NCBI GenBank assembly: GCA_029582155.1
Contig: CM055897.1
Span: 16,110,482-16,174,481, forward strand
Length of the DNA: 64,000 nt
Direction of reading: 5' to 3'
From: Panopea generosa
Lineage: Eukaryota; Mollusca; Bivalvia; Adapedonta; Hiatellidae
The notes beneath the pieces are model-generated. The model had not been told where the DNA came from. It did no database searches and saw only the letters and a program-made list of their open reading frames with translations. A program made the translations under genes and the position numbers. Shown in pieces: positions 23,827 through 34,339 of this stretch; positions within the stretch are counted from its first letter, which is position 1; each line of letters begins with the position of its first letter.

Positions 23827-24545
23827 TCAGTAGAATTTATTACCGGCCATAGCCAACATCCATGTTGGTAGTTTTATAAAGTTAGAAATGAACCAGGCTG
23901 TACGAACGTAACCTTGCTTTTTAAGGAAAACGTTGATTTGTCGCATTTCTATTGGTTCGTGTCCTTCTTTGTCTGTAAGACTATATTCACGGGCTAAGTC
24001 GTACGCCATAACGATCTTTCCAGATTTTTTCATTATGTTCGGATCCGTCGCCAGACTTGCAAATCATTGTCCAGCAAATTCGGTTGTTTCACCTTTTTCA
24101 AAAACTTCCATTGACATTTTTGGGTCCATCCCTGTAGATTTCGATTCAAATCCCTCTTCATTTGATTTTTTGGCACTTTCACGTTATGTAATTAACACCG
24201 TTTCTGTCCCAACCGCCCCGGGCCATAAGCTTACATATGCAACATTATTTTTTCGCAATTCGAACCCACAATCAGCAGCCATACGATCACATGCTTCTTT
24301 TCCAATACCATAGGCAACGTTGAATAAATAACGCAGACCTCCTCCAGAGGAAATATTGACAATCAGACCCTGTTTCCGCGGGACCATCAGTCTAGCTGCA
24401 AAAACTGAACATATGTAGTGATTTCGTAACCCGACATTATTCACGTCGTCCCACATCGTTGTAGGCTGCTCCCAAAATTTCATCCCCATCTGCGAGAAAA
24501 TAGCATTCCCTGCAGAATAAGCGTTGTTGACTAGGATGTCTAACT
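23827..24545 (-). pseudogene. DHRS1-like short-chain dehydrogenase, truncated copy (unit 1)
   Basis: This is the sister of the intact gene at 31,304-32,302. Residues from about LDILVNNAY to the C-terminal AMAGNKFY remain, including the active-site YGIGK. About 560 bp are deleted just upstream: the sequence jumps from the CTAACTGA codons to GGGTATAATAAATG, which in unit 2 lies upstream of the gene. The N-terminal NAD(P)-binding TGxxxGIG half and the start codon are therefore lost. Two in-frame stops are also present: a TAA near 24,185 where unit 2 has TTA, and a TGA near 24,067 where unit 2 has a Cys codon. Confidence 0.92.
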
Positions 24546-24879
24546 GATCGGGTATAATAAATGTAGGTTTAAAGAGGATGACTTATAAGTCCGATATTTT
24601 ATAATAAGATTGTTTTCAGTCAGAATGTTCTCGTCATTTAAATTGCGTCCCATGATCAATTCAACAAAAGAACTTTCCTAAATCCGATAATTCCCGAACG
24701 AGTTGGCAGATCAAATATCAAGGACAAGGCTATCAGCACGACCGTCGTGTCGATTATTTTCTTTATTGGCACGACGGAATCATTTTAATTTACATAGCAC
24801 ATTAGTGAGGAGAAATAACAAATTGGCGGAATTAATATTAGACAAGACATGAAAGGAGTCAATAAAGAAAATAGACAAA

Positions 24880-25100
24880 ACATGACAAAACATGCAACCA
24901 AAGAATCAAAAGACCAAATAGTGTAATACAACATGCAGCAGACAAGACATCACAAGACATCTCCTCTGACAATACCAGGAAGGCTGCCAATAATGTAACC
25001 AAAAAATAAAAATTCCAAATAGTATATTACAACATGCAGCAGACAAACATCACAAGGCAACCCCTCTGACAATACAATTGAGGCTTCCATATGAAGACAT
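24880..25100. repeat. ~104-bp minisatellite, about two copies (unit 1)
   Basis: Units contain CAAAAGACCAAATAGTG, AACATGCAGCAGACAAGACATC and CCCCTCTGACAATAC. Unit 2 carries about three copies at the same place, so repeat number changed after the duplication. Confidence 0.75.
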
Positions 25101-25109
25101 CATAATAAC

Positions 25110-25970
25110 ACGAATTGTCAAAGGCATAACAGGGATTTTAGTCATACATAGCTGGCATATGCTTTAAGAAGAGCAATTACTACTTGGTAAATTGTACAGC
25201 TGCAGTAAGGTTTTTTATAGGAAACAAATTATGGAAATACAACATGTCCTCTAAAACATATGCAGCTATTATTCAGAACCTAGTTTTTTTAATACAGCAA
25301 AATAACTAAATCACAAGCATCATGTGAACAGTAAACGTTTTAAAATATATAGTTTTATTTTCATGGAAACAATTAGGTTGTGTGGGCAGCAATTTTTAGT
25401 ACCTGTATCACCAGAATATGTAAATAAAAATCTGATTGGTGCATTATATAACAATGTAGAGAAAGCCTCAAATTCCGAAAGTTATGCAGATGCCTGTGAG
25501 AAATCTATTAAATGAGTGACTTTTTTATGTCCCCCTCAAACATGTCCAAATTACTTTATTCACTAGACCTTTGTATTAATTCGCGTATTTATGCAACTTC
25601 AGAGTTTTATTAAACTCGTTCAAGAAAAGTTTTTATAAGTGTACTTGGCGAGTATAATAAATGTTGTTGTTAATAAATGTATAGTCGAATCGATAAAAGT
25701 GTTTTTTTAGTTAGAATTATTTTTTAGGCCAGACTTACACATCTCGTTATGGTTATTCGGCCTATGAAGGGAGCTACATATATGTCCTTTTGTAAGTTAC
25801 TAATTTGAATTTTTATTTATACGTGGGAAATGTGATCAAAAGAATCTGACACTTGCTTGTAATTCATACAGAGTTTCATTAAACTTGTCCAGGAAAAACT
25901 GCCTTTTCCTGAACTCGTTTAATAAAATGCTGCATGCAATGACGAGTGTCAGATCTTATTAATCACAATC
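25110..25970. other. Intergenic DNA shared by both units
   Basis: No gene is seen. It matches 33,250-34,125 closely. A 63-aa open frame here is not preserved in unit 2, which argues against it being a gene. Confidence 0.6.
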
Positions 25971-25974
25971 TAAT

Positions 25975-26184
25975 TTGAGAGCGCGTGGTCCAGTGGTAGA
26001 TCACCGAACCCATGATCGTGAGGGTCGTGTGTTTGATTCTACTCCACGGTCATGTGTAGCGTCCTTGGGCAAGATACTTTTCCGCATATGCTTAGTACTG
26101 GTTCTAACCAGGAATCCTTCGAGCGTGATTTGCCTTAGTTGTAAGAACTTGTTTCACAATCAAAGTAAAATAAATAAGTTTAAA
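25975..26184 (+). repeat. SINE-B copy (unit 1)
   Basis: GAGCGCGTGGTCCAGTGGTAG starts the head, and the family body and AAATAAATAAGTTT tail follow. The orthologous insertion is at 34,132 in unit 2, so this SINE predates the tandem duplication. Confidence 0.9.
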
Positions 26185-26189
26185 CTTGA

Positions 26190-27305
26190 ATATAAGTACA
26201 CATCCTTTATAAACAATAGATGTAGTCGCTAGTTGTTCCCAACACATTTGGATATGAAGCATTAAGTTTGTTATCATATTTTCAATAGATGATAAACATG
26301 TCACAAATAATTGTCCTTCGTGGTCATCCAAAGAACTGTTAATGCATGAAAAACCACTGCCTTAAAAGGTTCTTGGGCAGTGGGTTCCTCTGCATACATT
26401 CTTTTATGCACAATATCAGCTGCATAGGCATTATTTCTTACATAAGAACTGAGAACTTTTATAAGCATTTGTTTCGAGGAAACAATACTTAGATTTCCTT
26501 TACCTAAAACTGCTGTAATTTCGGTTATTAAACCTAACATGTCCTGTTTTTTATTTCACTTTCACACTGGAACGGTATACTCCTTGTACTGCAATTATTT
26601 TTTTTTCTTTTCTTTTATCATTTCTCCATTTAACATATTTTATCTTGTCTTTGTGATATTTTCTCGCCTGACCAGTATTTGCTGATAACTTCATTGTTAA
26701 AAGATTCCAATGTATTCGCTCCATAAACGTTCACCCTGAGGTGAGTATCCAAATTTTTTTTCATTTTTATATGAAACTACAGGTTCATTAATTTATCGTT
26801 ATCTGGAAATAACTCCAGATTTATCAAATTTGTACTTGTTTGTATACTTATAATTGTGTTGATATTATCATATAGTCGTTGAAAATTCGTATATTTATAA
26901 CATCTAATACTAACATACTAATTTTCATAGACAATATAGATTATAGCATGCCAATATTTCACTGGTATGTACGATCTGCTCCATTGAAAATATCTACATT
27001 TAAACTAAAAAACATTGACTGATTGTTTGGAATTCCAAATTACTGCTTCTGAATATGACAAAGATTTCTTGATAATTCACAGTTTAGCTATTGGGATTCT
27101 GAATGGAGGACATTCATTTGTGGAACAATACACATCATATCGCTTTCCCTTTCGTCCTTACAGAGTTTTACGATTTAAGTGCGTGATTTAAGTTTATATC
27201 ATAGTTTTAAAATGCTATTAACGAAAGTTTTGGTATTTGCTAGCTGTATATACTGATTATGTGTAACAACACCGTTGTCGGGTTAACGTATACTTTGTTT
27301 GTGAT
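26190..27305. other. Intergenic DNA shared by both units
   Basis: Matches 34,335-35,450 at high identity. I recognise no exon; minus-strand frames near 26,100-26,540 are short and without a domain. Confidence 0.55.
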
Positions 27306-27882
27306 TATTTGAAGAGCTTCGTCGGGAGGAAAGAACAATAACTCTTGTCACGAAATTGTTATAGGTGTAACCCCACCATTGATTTATGTTCTTTATTCTA
27401 TAGTAAATAATAAAAGTTTGAAGGCTTGTCATTTATAGGGAAACCTAAAATGAAAGAAGTGAAACCTACATTTTACTGTTTGTCAATCTCTGCACTACCA
27501 AAATATGATGAGAAAAGTAGGGGGCATTTGTCATATAAAAGATTTTTTATGCTCAGTGTGTACACTGTTGACAAATTGAAAGTAGACTTCCGAAATCATG
27601 TATCCCAATTTCCAAGTATCAATTGTTTTTCTAAATTCACATTTTAACATTACAATGCTGCTTTCAAAATATCTAAAATAAATCAATTATGAATGCCATT
27701 CAAATAAAAAAATGATCATTAAAATAATGAAAATGCATTTTTAAAGAAGAGGATGAAACAAGCCTTAACCGCCATTAATATGCGACCATCACATAGAAGC
27801 ACTTCCTTTTTCCAAAGGTGGTACTTGCGTCGTAGATGATCAAGACTGGACTTTCGATTGTAAACTGAAGCTGATGAACGGG

Positions 27883-28107
27883 GTTAAACGCTATTTTCAA
27901 CTCATTTCAGGTTATATATGACATATCCAGTTTTGCTGGTGGAGGAAGACTTAAGTAGACTGAGTAGAACTACCGTCCTCGCAAAGTAACTGGCAAACGT
28001 TCTCACATAAAGTTTTTGGCACGAGCAGGACTCGAACCTAACGACTTTAGCGGTGAGAGGTAAGTGATCTTGAGACGGTGCCTTAGACCACTCGGCTACG
28101 GAGGACC
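27883..28107 (-). repeat. SINE-D, complete copy
   Basis: On the minus strand the head reads as a Ser/Leu-like tRNA (GTAGCCGAGTGGTCTAAGGC at the 5' side, GGTTCGAGTCCTGC as B box). The body follows, ending in GGATATG and AACCTGAAATG. Confidence 0.8.
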
Positions 28108-28218
28108 GTTAAAGATTATGGACAGACATTTATGCTTATTTGAAGACGGTTACGTATACAGTTAATTCTATTCTGTTTTATTGAATCATAAAGTATATAC
28201 ATGTTGATACATATATGC

Positions 28219-28478
28219 GGCGGGCCCGATTAGCTCAGTCGGTAACGCATCTGACTATTAATTCAGGAGTCTCCCTGTTGATTGATATACGACATTGTGT
28301 CTCATTATCATTCGTGTCTCGCCGCTGATTCAAGTGGGAAAGTTATCAGTTACTTTCGGAGATGGTATGTGCTCTAGTACTGGTTAAGCTTTCATGATCC
28401 CAGAAAAGAGCGGTTAGGTTAACTGGTCGTCTGTTAGCCCTTAGTAGCAAATAGGTGACGCTAAAAATTGAATCATTT
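28219..28478 (+). repeat. SINE-A, complete copy
   Basis: Head with GATTAGCTCAGTCGGTAACGC, middle with TTCAAGTGGGAAAGTTATCAG, tail with GTCGTCTGTTAGCCC and GTGACGCTAAAAATTGAAT. It is the reference copy for the family in this window. Confidence 0.85.
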
Positions 28479-28571
28479 AATCATGTTTATAATAACGTAT
28501 TGATTTTTATTTACTAGTTGATATAGTATATATATACTAGCATATAATTGACTATTTCACAAAACTATCAA

Positions 28572-28842
28572 AGGGTTTAGTCCGATATTCAACACATTTT
28601 AGGTTATTATTTGTAACTTTTATTTCAATTTAGTTGTACGCATTTTAGGTTATATATGGCATATCTAGTTTTATTGGTGGAGGAAAACCTTAGAGTGAAT
28701 CGGAGTAAAACCACAGTTCTTCTGTAAGCAACTGGCCAAGTTTTTAACAAAGCAGGACTCGAACCTAGGCTACGACCTAAGCGGTGAGTGGTAAGTGATC
28801 TTGAGACGGCGCTTTAGACCGCCCAGCTACGGAGGACCCTTA
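28572..28842 (-). repeat. SINE-D copy (unit 2)
   Basis: Counterpart of 10,902-11,166. The body is interrupted by about 45 bp of TTTGTAACTTTTATTTCAAT-type sequence, and the interruption is present in both units. Confidence 0.7.
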
Positions 28843-28847
28843 AAAAA

Positions 28848-28866
28848 ACATTAACAATTGTTTAAA
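28848..28866. other. Empty target site of the ISL2EU insertion
   Basis: The sequence AACAATTGTTT (AT at 28,857-28,858) is continuous here. In unit 1 the same sequence is split after AACAAT by the 9,227-bp element and resumes ATTGTTT. Flanking sequence matches on both sides. Confidence 0.92.
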
Positions 28867-28915
28867 ACACCTGTTCTAATATAATGATTACGCAGCAACA
28901 AGAATAGTACTTTAA

Positions 28916-29126
28916 CCCTTTGCTTCATATAGACACCTTAGGACTTCTCTAATATAGACGCCTTTGGACACCTCTAATATAAAAGACTTTTGAATTATTG
29001 GGTGCATTATGTTTATATTAACTGACAGAGTGGAAAACAGTTACGAGCAATCTGAACTCTTCCTGCACTTTTTTCAAAGGCCTTCTGAGATTGGTGCGGG
29101 AAAACGCGTACTTTTGGAGTAAAGTG
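28916..29126. mobile_element. piggyBac-like MITE, copy 3 (unit 2)
   Basis: TTAA at 28,912 and 29,127 bound the element. It is orthologous to 20,473-20,647 but has an extra internal repeat of the TCTAATATAGACGCC-type segment. Confidence 0.85.
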
Positions 29127-29210
29127 TTAACACCTGTTGTACTACAAATACATTTGCTATTTTCGTATGCTGGTGTGAAAATGCAAATGAACGGACTACT
29201 ACTTTGTAAC

Positions 29211-30061
29211 TAACAAGAGACCCATGGACCTTAACGGCCACCTGATAATCCTTGATGACATAAAGCTATATGAATATATACTCCAACTTTTATCCTTTGG
29301 GAAGCAGCAAAAATCCATCAATTGATTTTAATGTAGGCCCTTCCCCCAGGGCCAAACAGTGAGACAGAGGGACGACATGAAATTCACATTTTTTGTAAAT
29401 AACAAATAGATGTCAATAATCATGCTCATCAATTGTTTCCCAGTGCTTCTAATAAGATGAAGATTTTTAAAATTTACTTTGAAATTAACTGTTTTGGTCC
29501 CGCCCATAAGCTGCATGGGTGCGGGGATCATGAAATTCACATATATATTAACCGTCAATTCAACAACAACAAATAACACCAAAATATTCACATAAGTCTA
29601 TTCAGTCATAAGAAATAACACTTTTTGTCATTTCATAATGATTGAGCTTACGATTTTTGAGAATTCGAAAAGGTTAATTGCTTACGGACGTACTAATTTT
29701 GTTAAGGCCCCTACCCCAGGGTCAAATCGTGAGACCCAGGGACATGTAATTCACATTTCTATAAGGGATCTTTAATGCGTCCATAGTCATGCTAACCATT
29801 TGTTTCCCAGTGCTTCCTATAGTAAGAATATGGTGTTTAAAGTTTACCTTGAATGTGCCTGCTTTGGCCCCGCCTCAAGGTCCCAGAGGACGGGGACTAT
29901 GCAATTCACCCTAAGGTACCAAAGCTGCATACAACATTTCATTACGATTGAGCTTACGGTTTTTGAGAATTGTTTATAGAGGCACAACGCATACCGCACG
30001 ACGACCGACAAAAGGCGATCGCAAAAGGTCACATGAGACTAAGTCTCAGGTGACGTAAAAA
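29211..30061 (+). repeat. Bivalve-type dispersed repeat with ~330-bp internal duplications
   Basis: It opens AACAAGAGACCCATGGACCT and closes AGTCTCAGGTGACGTAAAAA, preceded by CGACGACCGAC. Inside, the block AGGCCC..CCCCAGGG..CA.A..GTGAGAC.. followed by TTTCCCAGTGCTTC and GAGCTTACG.TTTTTGAGAA is repeated at least twice. The ends resemble a repeat I associate with bivalve genomes. Unit 1 shares only the first dozen bases. Confidence 0.65.
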
Positions 30062-30064
30062 ACA

Positions 30065-30712
30065 AAAGGAAGACGTAGTTTTCCGACATATGATACTTTA
30101 TTCGGATGTTTTTATTTTTGAAACTTTTTCACAGCAGAAGTCACTACTAGACTAGATGTTGGTTATGTTGATTTGCGGGGATTAAAATAAAAAACATATA
30201 GAATAGTCTCAGGAAACAGGATCTTGTTTAATATTGGGTTATGATTAGCATAACATTCTGTTTAGTAATTGTTAATCCATGCTGTTTTATGAATAATACT
30301 ATCTAACAAATGATCTCATGATCTCTTTGTACCGCACGCAATGTAGACAATAGAAAACTCGGACAAGAGGGGAAATGAAATATGCAAAATCCCTCATATC
30401 TCCTTACACCGGAAAAAGCGGTATTCTGTTTTCAGGTAACACTGACGGACTCACACTACTATTACCTCCCTTGAGTACTCCAGATAGATGAAGGAGGTAG
30501 AAATAAAACTTCAGTTCTCTTTTTCTTCTTTTTTCAGGGCTTTGTACTGCAATGGTTTGTTTTTTGCTAGCATGAGTTAAATGGTGAGTATTTTAGAAAT
30601 CACCACTGAAAATTTGATGCTCTATACCAGATTTCTGGACAATTCTATGTCATTTCAGAATTGTTGGTTCAAACCGCATCTAGGGCGAATAGTTGACATA
30701 TAATTACTCTGG
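30065..30712. other. Unit-2-specific intergenic DNA
   Basis: No gene or repeat is recognised, and no counterpart is seen in unit 1. Confidence 0.5.
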
Positions 30713-31303
30713 AAATTGATAGGTCTCACAAAAGCATTGAACTTAAAAAAAAAACCTGGTCAATGTATGCTTTTTTCTCCCTTTATAATTGCATATCTTG
30801 AACCAGTGAAGAATCTGAACCCAGACACATGCTGCAGAATTTGATTTTTCACTCCGTTTTTGGACATAAATGTTACAACGGAGCCCTATGGGAAATGTAA
30901 GAGTGGTGTGAGACGTGAATAGTTAACTTAATGTCAACATTAATTTTTTCTCTATAATTATGAAATTTAGCGGAATTGCTTTTGCAAATGATTTGAACCA
31001 TGTGTTCTAAATTACTACACAATTTGTAGAGTAACTAGGATCCAGGTGTATAAGCGCAGTAAAAAAAACAATAAAACTCCGCCAAGCTGTAAGTGTTTTC
31101 CATTGGGAAATGAAATGCAGTCAATCTATATGGTTTATTTAGGCTGATTGCAGTGGGAATGTAAATACTATCTATTTATAAAAATGTTTCAAATACTTGT
31201 TCTAAATAATGACACAATATCTGGAATAGCAATAGTCTTTACAATCGGACAAGTGTAACACCCAAATATACGTCATGTTTGAAGGAAGTAGCATACCATT
31301 GTC

Positions 31304-32302
31304 TCAGTAAAATTTATTACCGGCCATAGCCAACATCCATGTTGGTATTTTTATAAAGTTAGGAATGAACCAGGCTGTACGAACATAACCTTGACGTTTA
31401 AGGAACACGTTGATTTGTCTCATTTCTGTCGGTGTGTGTCCTTCTTTGTCTGTAAGACCAAATTCACGGGCTAAGTCGCACGTCATAACGATCTTTCCAG
31501 ATTTTTTCATTATGTTCGGATCCGTCGCCAGGCTTGCAATACATTGTCCAGCAAATTCGGTTGTTTCACCTTTTTCAAAAACTTCCATTGACGTTTTTGG
31601 GTCCATCCCTGTAGATTTCGAATTAAATCCCTCTTCATTTGATTTTTTGGCACTGTCACGTAATGTAGTTAACACCGTTTCTGTCCCAACCGCCCCGGGC
31701 CATAAGCTTACATATGCAACATTATTTTTTCGCAATTCGAACCCACAATCAGCAGCCATACGATCACATGCTTCTTTTCCAATACCATAGGCAACGTTGA
31801 ATAAATAACGCAGACCTCCTCCAGAGGAAATATTGACAATCAGACCCTGTTTCCGCGGGACCATCAGTCTAGCTGCAAAAACTGAACATATGTAGTGATT
31901 TCGTAACCCGACATTATTCACGTCGTCCCACATCGTTGTAGGCTGCTCCCAAAATTTCATCCCCATCTGCGAGAAAATGGCATTCACTGCCGAATAAGCG
32001 TTGTTGACTAGGATGTCTAACTGACCGTCGTTTTCACGTTTTACTCGTTCAAACAAACCTTCAATATCACTGTCTTTAGAATGATCACATTGTACGGGGA
32101 TACACCTTCCCCCACGACTCTCGATTTCATTCGCCGTTTCTCTTAAGGATCCTCCTACCTTGGACCCTTTTACAGGATCAAGGGTCCTTCCAGTTATGTA
32201 AACAGTCGCACCCTTCTCTGCCAATTGAAGAGCAATTCCTTTTCCGATTCCACGCGTCGCGCCGGTAACAATACACACTTTTCCTGCTAATGTACTAGCC
32301 AT
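31304..32302 (-). CDS. DHRS1-like short-chain dehydrogenase/reductase (intact, 332 aa)
   Basis: A classical SDR by sequence: TGATRGIG at residues 13-20 binds NAD(P), NNAY at 100-103 replaces NNAG, Ser is in NISSG near 159, and the catalytic Y172-x3-K176 lies in AYGIGK. The extended C-terminal part (GLTDKEGHTP, RQINVFL, ending AMAGNKFY) and length fit the DHRS1 family, whose vertebrate member is an ER-associated NADPH reductase of carbonyl and steroid substrates. The start is an ATG with no alternative upstream in frame. The whole reading frame is one exon, whereas vertebrate DHRS1 has introns, as I recall. The substrate here is unknown. It lies in unit 2; a broken sister copy is at 23,827 and a divergent paralog at 46,896, all on the minus strand. 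Confidence 0.93.
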   Translation of the reverse strand: MASTLAGKVCIVTGATRGIGKGIALQLAEKGATVYITGRTLDPVKGSKVGGSLRETANEIESRGGRCIPVQCDHSKDSDIEGLFERVKRENDGQLDILVNNAYSAVNAIFSQMGMKFWEQPTTMWDDVNNVGLRNHYICSVFAARLMVPRKQGLIVNISSGGGLRYLFNVAYGIGKEACDRMAADCGFELRKNNVAYVSLWPGAVGTETVLTTLRDSAKKSNEEGFNSKSTGMDPKTSMEVFEKGETTEFAGQCIASLATDPNIMKKSGKIVMTCDLAREFGLTDKEGHTPTEMRQINVFLKRQGYVRTAWFIPNFIKIPTWMLAMAGNKFY

Positions 32303-32930
32303 TTTAGATTTATTACGTATTCCAGTTTAAAGTAACTATACAAAACACTGTCTAATTATGTTGTCCAAGGCGGTATCTCGTTTTGAAGAAAGCGGACTAA
32401 AATGTGTAACATATTCTTGTCCAAAGTCCATTATACACAATCGCTGACTAAGTTTATCTCGCGTTGGCCCTGTCATAATGTTTATATAATCGGGGGAACC
32501 AGTCGCTATGCAAACACAGCCAGAGTATGCCGTTACCTTTACACATTACGAGATAACGGACAGACGAGGCACTCATATCACGGACCGGGTATAATAAATG
32601 TAGGTTTAAAGAGGATGACCTAATAGTCGATATTTTAGGATAAAATATTTAACACTGATTGTTTTACAGTCAGAATGTTTTTGTCAATTAAATCGCGTCC
32701 CGTGATAAATTCAACAAAAGAACTATCCTAAATCCGATAATTCCTGAGCGAGTAGACCGGAATGAATGGGAAGATCAAATATCAAGGACAAGGCTTTCGA
32801 CACGACCGTCGTGTCGATTATTTTCTTTATCGGCACGACGGAATCATATTAATTTACATAGCACATGAGTGAGGAGAAATAACGAATTGAGACATAAAAG
32901 GAGTAAATAAAAGGAAAAAAAGACAAGACA
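32303..32930 (-). promoter_or_regulatory. Upstream region of the intact DHRS1-like gene
   Basis: This segment is 5' of the gene and holds no other gene. It includes GGGTATAATAAATG (about 32,588) and a hairpin with 9-bp arms CGACACGAC/GTCGTGTCG (about 32,797-32,817), followed by CGGCACGACGG. The hairpin is kept in unit 1. Promoter function is inference only. Confidence 0.35.
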
Positions 32931-32934
32931 TGAC

Positions 32935-33245
32935 AATACATGCAACCAAAGAATCAAAAGACCAAATAGTGTAATACAAAATGCAACAGACAAGACGTCA
33001 CAAGACAACCCCTCTGACAATACCAGGAAGGCTGCCAATACATGCAACCAAAACATCAAAATACCAAATAGTGTAATACAACATGCAGCAGACAAGAAGT
33101 CACAAGACAACCCCCCTGACAATACAAGGAAGGCTGCCAATACATGCAACCAAAAAATCAAAATACCAAATAGTGTATTTACAACATTCAGCAGACAAGA
33201 CATCACAAGACAACCCCTCTGACAATACAAGGAAGGCTGCCATAT
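32935..33245. repeat. ~104-bp minisatellite, about three copies (unit 2)
   Basis: Units run ACATGCAACCAAA..ATCAAA..ACCAAATAGTGTA, GCAGACAAGA..TCACAAGACAACCCC and GACAATACAAGGAAGGCTGCC. A minus-strand open frame over it simply reads the repeat. Confidence 0.85.
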
Positions 33246-33249
33246 AAAG

Positions 33250-34125
33250 ACATCAGAATAACACGAATTGTCCAAAGCATAACATGTATTTTAGTCATAC
33301 ATAGTTGGCATATGCATTAATAAGAGAAATTACTATTTGGTAAATTGTACAGCTGCAGTTAAGTTTTTATAGGAAACAAATTATGGAAATACAACAACAT
33401 GGCCTCTAAAACATATGCAAGCTTTTTTTTTCAGAGCATAGCTTTTTAAAACAACAAAATAACTAAATCACAAGCATCATGTGAACAGTAAACGTTTAAA
33501 AATATATAGATTTATTTCCATAAAAACAATTAAGTTCTGTGGGCAGCAATTTTTAGCACCTGCATTCCGGAATATGTAAAAAAATCTGATTGATGCATTA
33601 TATAACAATGTAGAGAGAGCCTCAAATTCCGAAAGTTATCCAGATGCCTGTGAACATCCACTAAATGAGAGACTTTTTCTATGTCCCCCTCAAACATGTC
33701 CAAATTACTTTATTCACCAGACCGTTGTATTAATTCGCGTATTTATGCAACTGCATAGTTTTATTAAACTTATTGATTAAAAGTTTTAAATAAGTGTGCT
33801 TGACGAGTATAATGATTGTTGTTGTTTATTAAATGTATAGTTGAATCGATGAATGTGTTGTTTTAGTTAGAATTATTTTTTTAGGCCAGACTCATCTCGT
33901 TATGGTTATTCGACCTATGAAGGGAGCTACATATATGTCCTCTTGTAAGTTACTAATTTGAATTTTTATCTGTACGTGGGAAATCTGATCAAATGAATCC
34001 GACACTTGCTTGTAATTCATACAGAATTTCATTAAACTCGTCCAGGAAAATGTACCTTTTCTCTGTACTCGTTTAATAACATTCTGAATGCAATGACGAG
34101 TGTCAGATCATATTAATCTCAATCA
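33250..34125. other. Intergenic DNA of unit 2
   Basis: Matches 25,110-25,970; no gene is seen. Confidence 0.55.
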
Positions 34126-34131
34126 AATTTG

Positions 34132-34335
34132 AGAGCGCGTGGTCCAGTGGTAGATCACCGAACCCATGATCGTGAGGGTCGTGTGTTTGATCCTCCGCCA
34201 CGGCTATGTGAAGCGTCCTTGGGCAAGATACTTTTCTGCATATGCTTGGTACTGGTTCTAACCAGGAAGATTCGAGTGTGATTTGCCTGAGTTGTAAGAA
34301 CTTCACAATCGAAGTAAAATAAATAAGTTTAAACT
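34132..34335 (+). repeat. SINE-B copy (unit 2)
   Basis: Ortholog of the 25,975 copy: GAGCGCGTGGTCCAGTGGTAG head, GTTTGATCCTCCGCCACGG B-box region, AAATAAATAAGTTT tail. Confidence 0.9.
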
Positions 34336-34339
34336 TGAA

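Larger units (their letters stand above)
9956..27307. repeat. Tandem segmental duplication, unit 1
   Basis: This unit matches 27,306-35,452 in the same order and orientation. Homologous blocks are 9,958-11,186 with 20,414-20,751 (matching 27,311-29,222) and 23,220-27,307 (matching 30,713-35,452). Unit 1 ends at TTTGTGATTA and is joined at once to the start of unit 2 at TTTGAAGAGC. Removing the 9.2-kb transposon leaves about 8.1 kb, close to the length of unit 2. It contains a broken DHRS1-like gene. Confidence 0.9.

Noticed and set aside
32844-33275. 143-codon minus frame with membrane-like segments
   Set aside because: It repeats with the ~104-bp minisatellite period; hydrophobicity is a by-product of the repeat.
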